Below are positions 46,308 to 55,809 of a DNA stretch of 64,000 nt, one piece after another; position 1 is the first letter of the stretch; each line of letters opens with the position of its first letter. The notes below the pieces were generated by a model that saw nothing but the letters and a program-made list of their open reading frames with translations, was not told where the DNA came from and did not search any database. A program made the position numbers and the translations under genes. Origin of the DNA: Ophiostoma sp. CBS 140.51 (lineage: Eukaryota > Ascomycota > Sordariomycetes > Ophiostomatales > Ophiostomataceae); the NCBI GenBank assembly GCA_029298735.1, contig JANSLP010000102.1, positions 1 to 64,000 of the forward strand, in the 5' to 3' direction.

Positions 46308-49300
46308 CTATTGACTCAAGGCCCCCTCTCCTGACTTGTCTTCAATCCTCACCACCCTCCCGTTGTCCATCTCGACGACGATATCACAAACATCCAGCAT
46401 CGACGCCCGATGCACCACCATGAGCACTGTCTTGCCTGCAAAATTGTGCTCTGGCGATTTGAGCAACTGTTTCACCCGCGCCTCCGTCGCTGCATCCATG
46501 GCGCTCGTGCATTCGTCGAGAATGATGATACGGTTCTGCTGAAGAAGAGCCGACGCCATGCCAAATTGCTGTTGTTGTCCGGCTGACAATGGTAGGTCGG
46601 ACATGGGTCTGTCCAGGATAGCCCGGTGCTTGTTCTCGTCGTCGCTCTTCTCATCGCTACCGTCCTTCTCCCTTAACTGACTCTTGATGTGATCTAGGAG
46701 ACCGACAGCGTCTAGTGCAGACATAATTTCGGCATCAGTCAACCCACTTTCATCCCTCGTGCCCGCGAGCACTTTCCGATGTGAGTGCGTGGGTGGGAAG
46801 AACGGTTCCTGAGGAACAGTTGTGATCCGGTTGCGGATCGTCTGCTTTCGAACCTTGGCCAAATCGACACCGTCAATGGATATTGAGCCGGGTCCTCTCA
46901 AGTCAATGAGACCCAATAGAGCCAATGTCAACGATGACTTGCCGCTGCCTGTACGGCCACGAAGACCAACGAGCTTGCCAGCGGGAATGTGCAACGACAC
47001 ATTTTTGAGGACATCCAGAGAGGCATCACTACCGTCACTGACACCATACGAAGCCGTCACATGGTCAAACACAATGTCACCATGTTCTGGCCAGCTGTCG
47101 GCCACCGGCGTCAGATCACCTCCACGATCATGAGGACCATCCTCCGGCACAATCTCTGTCGCGTACTCCCGGATCCGGGCAATCGCTCCCAGACTCGTTT
47201 CGAGTTCGGTGTAGAAGAAGACGAACTGCGATAGACTCTGTCCGAAGCCGAGCATGTTGATCATCGCCAGACCCAAGGCAGCAGCGGCGGCGGCAGCAGA
47301 TGCACCGCCGCCAATTGACGTCGACCGCAGCTGTGTGGCAAAGGCCAGCAAAAGAACAGCTAGTGCAGCCACGATCAAGTCCAGCACCAAATTGAGCCAT
47401 CGCTGGATGCAGTACAGCATGTACACGGGACGTTGTGAGTCGTCAAGCCGATGAAGAAAGTCGGCGGCAAAAGCTTGTGCCCAACCAAACGCTCGGATTG
47501 TGGGGAGACCTTCGACAGTTTCCGACACGGACGTGTACAGCGGCGATTTGTTCTCAAGATCGAGGAATCGAAGCTGGCGGGATGTTGCGAGATAAAACTT
47601 TTGCAACAAGTACACGACGCCGACCAAAAACGGAAGGGCAATGGCGAGATAGCCTGAGCCGGAAGCAATGAATGCAAACTGCACAATGCAGACAAGGACG
47701 GCTGTGGGAGGTGAGTGACAGCTCTTTTTTCATGTGAACACCTGCGTGTTACTTACTCGTTACAGTGTTCATTATCGAGATGGGAAGGTATGCCGTGGCA
47801 TAATTCATGTCCTGGCTGAAGCTACAAGCTATTAGGAGACAACAAAAACAATAGACGCCACAAATGAAACATACCGATTCAATATGACGCCCACGTCTGT
47901 AGACGTGATGAACGACAGCGGCGCGTGAAAGACGGCCGTCAACAGCATCTTGTGCAAGTTGCTTCCTGATACAGGAATGATGATAATCATCATCCACCAA
48001 AATGAGGCTAGACTCAGGATGACGGCCACAACAGAAAACAAAAAGTACACGCCGATAAATAGGCCGCGGTTGATGGCGACATTGTCGGTGAATCGAGTGA
48101 CCCAGTATTCTGTCGTCGTTAGAATACAAAACACACAAATGGATACAGGTAAGACTTACGAGATATCTTGGACACGACGGCAAACAATATGGCAATGGCG
48201 AGAAAGATCCACGCCCGAGTCCAGCCCATCGACTGGCCGTACGTTTGGTAGCAGCGGAGGTCGCCTGACCGACGTGCCTTTTCTTTTTCCTTCTCCTTCT
48301 CTTTGTCGACGAGATTCTTTGGTTTTTGCTTCATTGGATTTTGCTTCTTGCCATCAGGTGATGGTGGCTTCTTCTCAAAAGTTGACTTTGAAGCATATAT
48401 TTGTTGACCATTATCTGTAGGTATAGCGCGCAGACGCTCGATCTCGGCCACGGCATTGGATCCCATGTCCACATACGAACGGTATTGCGTTGACGACCCG
48501 TCGGCATGCATCAACAAGATGAGGTCGGCCTCGGCCATGGCAAGATGGTGGACTGAAGGTCAGTCAACAACGGTACCTAAAATAATTGCTTTGACAGGGC
48601 ACTTACAAGAACTGGTAGCCATGATGACCGTGGTGTCACCTCGCCGCAATAGGCCACCGGGAGCCAAGAGAGCAGAAAACACGGAGTGCTCTGTCTTGGC
48701 ATCGAGTGCATTGAGAACATCGTCGAGAACGACAGCCGGCTTTCTGGCATAGACGGCTCTTGCCAAAGCCACTCTCTGTTTCTGGCCACCACTCAGTGCA
48801 GCTCCACCACTTCCCACAACCTCATCACCCTCGGGAAACTTCTCTTGAGAGTCCTTGTCGTTCAAGGCACACGCTTCACGAACTGTGTTGTACCAAGCAT
48901 CGTCAACATCGTCACCGACTGACGGCCCAACAATATTTGACCGCACAGAAGTGTTTACCAGCCACGGAGCCTGCTGGCAGTATGCCATCTCAGTATGCCG
49001 TCGTGTCAAACGACCTTTTGTTGGTGTGACACTTCCTACTATTGCTTTCAACAATGTTGTCTTGCCACACCCCGCTGGCCCAACGACGATGACGAGTTGA
49101 CCGGTGTTGACTGTCAATGACAAATCTTTGATAATGGGCAACACTGCATCGTCAAATTTGTGAGCAGGATATCTAAACGACACACAGTCCAGCTGGACGA
49201 TAGGGATCTCAAGCTCCACTGGAGCTTCACGGGCTGTGGCTGTCTTCTTCTCTTCGATATCGCGGGTCGGTGTTGATGGTCCAGAGGCTTTGGCCGAGGA

Positions 49301-51262
49301 CCGGTCTTCAGCAGCTAAGGTGGACCCAATATCCTCCCTCAACAGGTAGTCCTGAATCCGGTCAAAGCATGCCTTGGCTGCCGTCACTTGTGGGATGGAC
49401 TGCAGGACTGTGCCCAGTGGTGTCGTCAACAGCTCCAGCAACGACAGCGTGGTGAACGCCCGCGCTGCTGTGAGGCCACCCTCTTGCACAAACGATGACG
49501 ACAAAGGCAACACAAAGAGTGCAAATGCCAATGGCGCCGACAATAGTCGAGGCAGTGCTCCACACAGGTTCATCAGCGCCACCAGCAGTCGGAAATGGGC
49601 CGACCGTTCCAGCTCGTGGTCTCGTGCAGCTTGTAGGGTTTCAAACGCTTGCGGTGCCGTCTGGCCCTGGGCTTTTATGGACCGCATGTGGCGCAGCAAA
49701 GTCGCCGTCAGCGACACGCGGGCCTGGGTGGCACCCATCCACTGCTTGAGTCGACCTGGTGTGCGGGCAGCCACGACACTATTACCAGCAAACGAGATGA
49801 TGCCCAAGACGACGGGGGCAATACAGGCCCAGCCAATCTGCCGCTCGAGCAGCCAGATGGCCATGGCCGCTTCGACGGTGCAGGCGCCAATCTCATAGAC
49901 CTTTTCGACCGTCAGAGCGATGCGGTCGACATCGGCACCCATGAGGGCCAAAGCCGCTTTAGCGTCGCCATCGGCACTAGATTTGTTTCCCGAGACGGGT
50001 GACTGAGGAGACGAAGATGCTGTCAAGGTCTTTTGGTAGATGAGACCGACGAGACAGCCACGGACTTTGGTGACGCTGCGGTACAAGTGGTAGTTGTACT
50101 GGCCGCGGGAGATCTGGACGTGTAAGTGTGAATATTTGATTTTTAATTTGACAAGGGGATCAACTTACTGCAATACCAAGGTAGATGAGTGCTGCAGCAC
50201 CTATGAGACCATAGCCATTGTTTCTTCTGCTGCCATCCTCTCCATCAACAGGCTGCTGAACATAGCTGGTGGCCTGCATGATAAGGAATGGCTGGCCATA
50301 ATTAAAGGCCATAAAGACTAGCCGGGCAGGTATGGGAATGATCAGAGGGAAAGCCAGTGCCGAGCCAAGTGCCCTGAAGAGTGGCAAGACAGTCTTCTTT
50401 TGTGGCGGTGATATTGGTCCCGTCTGTGTTGTCAATGATACTTTCTTCGTTTGTTCTTCCCAAGCGATTTGCATCTTCTTCGACAGCGTGTCTGATGCAA
50501 ACTCGTCTTCAAGTGTCGACAGATCATCAAGAGTAAGTGTTGCACGAAAGCCTCTCAAGAACAGTGTGTTGAGCCACCAGAAAAAGGCAATGCTGTACGG
50601 TCCACTAATGGCCTCTTTGCTGGCGGGTCGATTGTTTACTCCCCCTTTTTGCTGTTTTGGAAGAGCTTCCAACACGAGAAGGACTAGCCTGAGGGCTAGC
50701 CCAGCGGTGGCGACGGCTGCAAGTGTTGTATTTGTCGGCTGCAACAACCACAGCGTCCGAACGACGACGGCATCAAACAGCACAGTCAACGACAAGAAGA
50801 TGCCGAGCACAATAGACGGCCGTCGGCTCCGTGTATGTTCGGCATACGATAGCACGCACACAGCTAGAGTGGCGGCCAGCGCCAGCACAGCAGCAGGGAT
50901 GGCCGTTAATGGCCGGGCATTGTGGTCTTTTGACCAGAGGACCAGACTGGCGAGCTGTACAGCGGCCAGTGCAGAGGCGGTTGCCTTCCAATATCAGTCG
51001 TGCTTCATACAATGTAAACACTGGGGAGGGGATTTCTCACCAACTTCACTATGCCGAGCCAGTCTGCACGCCTTCTTGTGGGAACACGCCGCAGGCGCGT
51101 AAGACGCGGAGGACAATGGACGACCAAGAAGAGCGCACACGGTGCCACGACGAGGATGGACTGCTCAAAAGTGAGCGTGAAATCGAATCCGCCGCGGCAG
51201 CCGGCGGCCACCACCGGGCCGAAAGAACCGTCACTGGACGTGCAGGACATCGAGTTGGACAT
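46308..51262 (-). CDS. ABCC (MRP-type) full ABC transporter, candidate cluster exporter
   Basis: Seven exons (complement 51041-51262, 50169-50984, 48607-50113, 48160-48552, 47875-48109, 47757-47821, 46308-47701) keep frame through six 50-120-base introns and give 1543 residues. An N-terminal hydrophobic TMD0-like region is followed by two TMD-NBD halves. NBD1 has Walker A GPAGCGKTT, signature LSGGQKQR and Walker B VVLDDVLNALD, with Asp in place of the catalytic Glu, as usual in ABCC proteins. NBD2 has GRTGSGKSS, LSAGQQQQ, IILDECTSAMD and H-loop VVHR. A Lys/Glu-rich linker joins the halves. ABCC proteins export conjugates, toxins and peptides. It is the nearest gene to UstYa homologue A (1.4 kb, same strand), so it is a reasonable exporter or self-protection pump for the peptide. 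That role is inference from position. Confidence 0.9.
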
Positions 51263-52663
51263 AATGAGGATGTATCTGTGTGATTATGTGAGAGGCGATG
51301 TCCGATGGATAGATGGCGGCATGGTCTAAATGGTGTGGGATGAAAATTACGGGATCAAGAAGCCAAAAAAGAACAGAAAAAAAAAATGGAGAAGAATGTA
51401 CAGAACCAGCTCGTAAAGAATTTCAAATTTCAAGATTTACAAGACCAGCAACTTCAGGTGGCCAGTCGAGAAGACATTTTGTTGAAAAGAAGCGAGATAT
51501 AAATTACGGTATGTACAAAATCCATGTGAGAAAGATGATGCACGTCGTCGGACAATGACACCGTTCAAGACGACATATGATTGGCTAATCAACATGCTGT
51601 TCTAGATGTGCTTCGAATAGCCGCCCCCTTGCTTTTGTTCTGGGTCCTGCACACAGCAAACACAGAGCGTATGGAGTGCGTCGTATGTGGTGGGACAGCA
51701 TATACATTCAAGCTTTCTGGCTGACCACCAAAACGGCTCTCCCGCGCTGACCAATTTGACCAATCCGTTGTGCAGACACAGAATGCACACAGTTCTGCTG
51801 CGGCACAGCAGGATTTGTATGCAACAGGCGTGTCGAGGACGTGTTTTGTGTTTTGGGTGGCGGGGGAGTGAAATGGAGAAGGGGTCGTGCGCAACAGTTG
51901 AGGTTGCAGTCTGATCAGCACAAAACATCGTATATCGATTAGCCTACTGCACCCCATGTCGACTTCCACCAAGCTTTTAAGCGCATCTCTTACCCGCATC
52001 TACTGCCAACTGCCGCCTTACACCATTGCCCTAAAAGAGGTCACAGTATGATCGGGAAGTGTAGTGGCATTTGATTGTATCTATCTTATGAGTTTCGAAA
52101 CATTATTGGCATATCGTGACGCTTGGACACGGTTCTAGTGGCGGGTAATTCAATCCACACAATCGAGGGAGCAACCTCTTACACAGAATATCAGACGGGT
52201 TTTCAATATTTCAGACTTTGGTCCATGAGTACTCATATCAAAAACATCGTTTTACGAGGTAGCCATATACCCCTTTTATTTATCACATGGTCGCTGAGAA
52301 TGAGCTGACTGTCACACAACGCAACAACACCACGAAGAATAAACTTGTACAATATTTGTGTGATTGCCGAAGCATAAATCTGGCGATCTGGGGTAAACAA
52401 TGGATGACAAAGACGATTGATAACGAAGTCGGCAGAATTCATACGAGTATCTCGATATGGCAATTGGTGATGCTTATACTCCAAAATTAGAGCGAGGTAA
52501 GAAAACCCAAACCAGCAGTCAGATAATAATGTATATGGCACAACATGACTTCTCAAAATCGAGAGAGAGAATGTATGCATGTAGATCAATCTCCAGTTCT
52601 ATATACGCAATTAAACACTTCACCACTTGTGCCCCCAAATTCAAACCGTTCATCTCTGTATAT
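51263..52663. other. Intergenic region between ABC transporter and UstYa homologue A
   Basis: About 1.4 kb with more A and T than the flanking genes. Small frames on both strands (up to about 135 codons) show no motif, signal or repeat I recognise. It contains the transporter promoter at the left and the 3' end of the UstYa gene at the right. Confidence 0.45.
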
Positions 52664-53745
52664 CTAATGAATCAACATCTCCTGAATCCTCGCATCACTT
52701 CTGTAGAACCGGTCTAGCGTAAAGTTTTTGAGTTGCCGGAAATTGCGGCAGGTGTGCACGACGTCCGACTCGACGTAGCTCCGCTGGGCGGCCTCGTGCC
52801 ACTTGACGGGCACGGGCGTGGCGTCGCCAGCACACATGACCTGTTGCCGCAGCTGGTCGATGCAGTGGCTGTCGTGCATGCGGGCCCGGGGGTCGTCGCT
52901 GGGCGGGCCGTAGTATTCCGGGTGGATGAGTTTGCGGAGGTTGTTCTGACAGTACAGCGTTAGGCGGAGCAACAGGGGTGAATCATAGGGCTGGACTTAC
53001 CAAACAATGGAGCGTGTGGAACATGTCGAGTCTGACTGTTAGCATGACAACGATGATGATGGTTGACGCACGCCAACTCACCCAATAACATATCCTTCAA
53101 ATTGAGGATTGTAAAATGTGGCATAGTCGGGTCCAAACGTATCTCTGGCCTCGTCTTCTGTGATGATAAAGTACCGTCCAAAGGTCAAGACATCCCACTC
53201 CTTGTCGACCAGCGGACTGGCACCGACGTATGTGTCTTTGCCCGGGTGCGGCTTGTACATTGTCCCCTCGTCGTCAAAACTGACACCACCGGTAAAGGAA
53301 ATGTCGAGTGGAGTTATGTGTTGATGAACGGGGCCTACCAACAGGTTTAGGAAGTAATCAAATAAGTGAATGGAAGGAGACGAGACTCACCAAACTCATT
53401 CTTGGACCAGTGCATCTTGCCAAAGGCGGGATTTTGTTGGTGTCGTAGAAGCAGGACAAGGTAGAGAGAGAAGCTTGCTAGTAGTAGAGAAGTAATCCAA
53501 GGAAACAGTAGGATAGTCCGTCGAGCCATGTTAACACGATGCGGTGGTGGCCGGCCCCGCTGAAGAGCCGGTGGAAGCTTACCGGGGCCGTAGCTACGAA
53601 GCATCGATGCATCTTCGTGTTCTCCGTCGTCACCGTCACCATCTTCGACAGAACTGCTCTCAACGGGCGAGTAGGCTTCCTTCTCCTTTTTGGCCAGCCA
53701 TGGGCCCCAGCGCTTGGGAGCGTCGCGAAGCAAATTGTTGGGCAT
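52664..53745 (-). CDS. UstYa/DUF3328-family oxidase homologue A
   Basis: Four exons (complement 53391-53745, 53082-53334, 53001-53031, 52664-52945) join in frame through introns of 56, 50 and 55 bases, giving 306 residues. The start is ATG 53745; an upstream TTG-led extension is not used. An acidic cytosolic N-terminus is followed by one membrane helix at about residues 78-100, then the DUF3328 region: LVDKEWDVLTFGRYF, a first motif H208-x-x-H211-C212 (FHTLHC, split over exon 3), HPEYYG, a second motif H237-x-x-H240-C241 (HDSHC), and RQQVMCAGD. UstYa proteins in ustiloxin, phomopsin and asperipin pathways install oxidative cross-links in ribosomal peptide cores, with the HxxHC pairs thought to bind metal. 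The membrane anchor fits action in the secretory pathway. It is divergent from the precursor gene, sharing a 1.16 kb promoter region. Confidence 0.9.
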
Positions 53746-53923
53746 GTTGTGAAGTGAGGTTGAAGATAGCAATGACTAAAAGACAGGAAGCTGATGAAAA
53801 TCTTGGTCGTCAATATCAAGGTCGTGAAGACAAAATTAGTGAGTGTCGTCGAGTGGAAAGTAAATGAAAGATAAGGTCAAGGAAAGCTATAAATTTTTGA
53901 ACAATAAAAAAACATTCACTTAC

Positions 53924-54230
53924 GAGCGTCCATATCGATACCCAGGTAAGAGGATCTTCTCGTAAAAATCATGAAAGTCCTTTCTTTGAGGATGGTGGGC
54001 AAGACGGAACGTGACGCATCGGAGAAGTGAGCAGGAAAAGGATTACGGATACACAGAATCAGAAAGTAAATAGAAATACCACTTACACAAGATGCTGACG
54101 AGGAAGGCCAGCAAACAATCCAAGTTCATATTGTCCTACCGTTCACAACATCACCAGGATTGTACAACGTCTCCGTCTTGATCACGTTAACAAACGGAGT
54201 AAAGGCATCCTCCGACTCATGTTGATACTT
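53924..54230 (-). other. Exon-like segments, possible gene relic
   Basis: Two minus-strand stretches read as protein-like and are flanked by splice-like sites. Complement of about 54140-54230 encodes HESEDAFTPFVNVIKTETLY and ends at a possible AACG/GTAGGA donor. Complement of 53924-53983 ends in a strong GCTC/GTAAGT donor and reads either KDFHDFYEKILLPGYRYGR or TRRSSYLGIDMDA, depending on frame. No start codon, downstream exon or diagnostic motif could be joined to them. They may be remains of another gene, possibly a UstYa copy, or chance. Confidence 0.2.
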
Positions 54231-54759
54231 TTGTTACGACGGCCACCTTGTTACGTCGAGTGCATCGTATAGAACACGACAAACAGGAAATATCACAGCA
54301 GAAGTATGCTTTTCAGGACTTTTTACTGGACCATTTTTTATCTAAGTAGCCCCCTATTCTTAAAGCCATGTACCCACCACGACCATTGTCCAAAAAGAGA
54401 AGGATGATGATGTACAACAATACGGCACAGCAATATCATCACGCCTCTCTTGCATCACCACACCAGTGTCCTTATGCGATGTCTATTTTCATTTTTCATG
54501 ACAAACACACTCAGATATTCAAAAAAAAAAAAAAGAAAGACACTAATAAAATAGATGAAAAGACACACATCGTGGTTGTACAAAAACATACAATGCACGT
54601 CGACGGAAAAGTGAGAGAAGGGAGAACGCTGTGGTGCACATGGAAGTATTCTGCCCCGTCTTATCGACCAGCAGACAGAAATACCACAGGCCGTCTTTCT
54701 GGAGCCATTTGATTTATCAAAGTGCCCTGTGATGCAGTCTTCCATACTTTCATACCATC

Positions 54760-54765
54760 TATAAG
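54760..54765 (+). promoter_or_regulatory. TATA-like box of the precursor gene
   Basis: TATAAG lies 149 bases before the precursor ATG, leaving room for a leader of roughly 110 bases rich in CT and CA. It is a match to the consensus by eye only. Confidence 0.35.
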
Positions 54766-54874
54766 AAGGCATCTTCTCATCCACAACATCTCATCCATTT
54801 TCTCTTGGCACAGCTTCACATCAAGCATCACTCAAACTATTAAACTCTACAACCTACTATCAACTACTACCTTA

Positions 54875-54898
54875 ACTCACACTCACACTCACACTCAC
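54875..54898 (+). repeat. Four-copy actcac repeat in the precursor leader
   Basis: Four perfect tandem copies of actcac end 10 bases before the ATG at 54909. Purine-poor leaders of this type are common in strongly expressed fungal genes. Confidence 0.9.
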
Positions 54899-54908
54899 CA
54901 CAAACATC

Positions 54909-55334
54909 ATGAAGGCCTCTGTCATTATTGCCTGCCTCGCTGGCCTCGCTGCGGCGTCGCCCGTCAACACAGAAAACAAGCGCTGGTCCGACGACTGGGG
55001 CAAGCGTGATGTTGCCGATTCGAAGCGTTGGTCCGACGATTGGGGAAAACGCGATTTCAAGGATGTCAAGAATGCCAAACGGTGGTCCGATGACTGGGGC
55101 GCGAGCGATGCCCCCGCCGACGGGAAGCGCTGGTCGGATGACTGGGGCAAACGCGAGGCCGCTCCGGAGTCCGCTGGCGAGGACAAGCGTTGGTCAGACG
55201 ACTGGGGAAAGCGTGATGTCAAGGGTAGCAAGCGTTGGTCGGACGACTGGGGTGCGAGCGATGCCCCTGAGGCGAAGCGCTGGTCCGATGACTGGGGCAA
55301 GCGTGAGGCTGCTCCCGAGCCGGTCGTCGCTTAG
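54909..55334 (+). CDS. Kex2-processed repeat precursor peptide, seven WSDDWG cores (putative dikaritin-type RiPP)
   Basis: One exon, 141 residues. Residues 1-17 (MKASVIIACLAGLAAAS) are a signal peptide, with an A-S-P cleavage context. The rest is a modular array: seven exact WSDDWG hexapeptides beginning at residues 26, 41, 59, 75, 95, 110 and 125, every one directly after Lys-Arg. Five copies are followed by another KR and a spacer (DVADS, DFKDVKNA, EAAPESAGED, DVKGS, EAAPEPVVA). Copies 3 and 6 run instead into ASDAPADG or ASDAPEA before the next KR. There are twelve KR sites and no Cys or Tyr; the only aromatics outside the cores are one Phe (residue 50). Kex2, then Kex1-type trimming, would release WSDDWG and two longer forms. 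Flanking UstYa genes point to a modified cyclic peptide. A secreted, unmodified signalling peptide is the main alternative. The ATG has A at -3. Confidence 0.92.
   Translation: MKASVIIACLAGLAAASPVNTENKRWSDDWGKRDVADSKRWSDDWGKRDFKDVKNAKRWSDDWGASDAPADGKRWSDDWGKREAAPESAGEDKRWSDDWGKRDVKGSKRWSDDWGASDAPEAKRWSDDWGKREAAPEPVVA
54984..55298 (+). repeat. Seven in-frame copies of an 18-base core-peptide unit
   Basis: The units start at 54984, 55029, 55083, 55131, 55191, 55236 and 55281, with 45-60 bases between starts. All encode the same hexapeptide, but the DNA differs at the Ser (TCC, TCG, TCA), Asp (GAC, GAT) and Gly (GGC, GGA, GGT) third positions; only copies 3 and 7 are identical. Units 2-4 and 5-7 form a duplicated block of three, recognisable by the same order of spacers. 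Confidence 0.95.
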
Positions 55335-55809
55335 ATCGCCGACACCACGGTTCACGATGAGCACAGCTTTGATTTTCCCCGGCTTCGAGCCCTGAAAATG
55401 CCACAGGTAGCTCGTTTGTTACAAAGAATGGTGTTGGTTGTGCTTGGAAATTTATTATGTCTTTGTTTACGCTTCATGTCTCTCGTTATTTTTTATTTTA
55501 CTTTATTATGCTTATTTATTCCACTTCTCATATACACACATAAATCAATACAAGAGTCCATTCGTTTTTGGGACAATCTCCTTTTCCATCAAGTAACGAT
55601 AACCGTTGTATGATAAATTGTTCGATGAATCATTGTCATCTGTTTTGACTGCTGCCTGGGTGTTGCTTGTAAAGCTGCGTGTCTGAGGTCAAAAGAGGGG
55701 CATTTTGATAACTGAATTTGGGGGCCATCAACATGCATTTAAATACATGATTCAAGGTCCAGCTGTATTTATCATGACTACAGATTTACCTCTAAAAGTA
55801 CACATAAAA
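55335..55809. other. Precursor 3' region and kinase promoter
   Basis: T-rich sequence after the precursor stop, with AAATCAATAC-type words near 55544, then the upstream region of the kinase gene. An in-frame ATG at 55774 (12 codons before the chosen start) is an alternative kinase start. Nothing else is seen. Confidence 0.5.

Larger units (their letters stand above)
53746..54908. promoter_or_regulatory. Divergent promoter region of UstYa homologue A and the RiPP precursor
   Basis: The 1.16 kb lies between outward-facing ATGs. It contains a 14-base A tract (54521-54534), a TATAAG box at 54760 and a CA/CT-rich leader before the precursor. Two exon-like minus-strand stretches inside it are listed separately. 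A shared control region would allow precursor and modifying enzyme to be induced together. Confidence 0.5.

Noticed and set aside
51589..51999. Cys-containing minus-strand small frame of about 135 codons
   Set aside because: No signal peptide, motif or codon pattern supports it; it lies in AT-richer intergenic DNA.
53746..53772. N-terminal extension of UstYa homologue A
   Set aside because: It begins with TTG rather than ATG; the first ATG is at 53745.
54984..55298. Regularly spaced repeats resembling a CRISPR array
   Set aside because: The units are in-frame coding repeats with synonymous changes in a eukaryotic genome.
54909..55334. Canonical alpha-pheromone gene
   Set aside because: The cores lack the two Cys and the Gly-Gln turn expected of Sordariomycete alpha pheromones. 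It is kept only as a weaker alternative under findings.
54872..55395. Long open frames in the other plus frame and antisense across the precursor, also repetitive
   Set aside because: They follow automatically from the 18-base repeats; only the frame at 54909 has a signal peptide, perfect repeats and KR sites.
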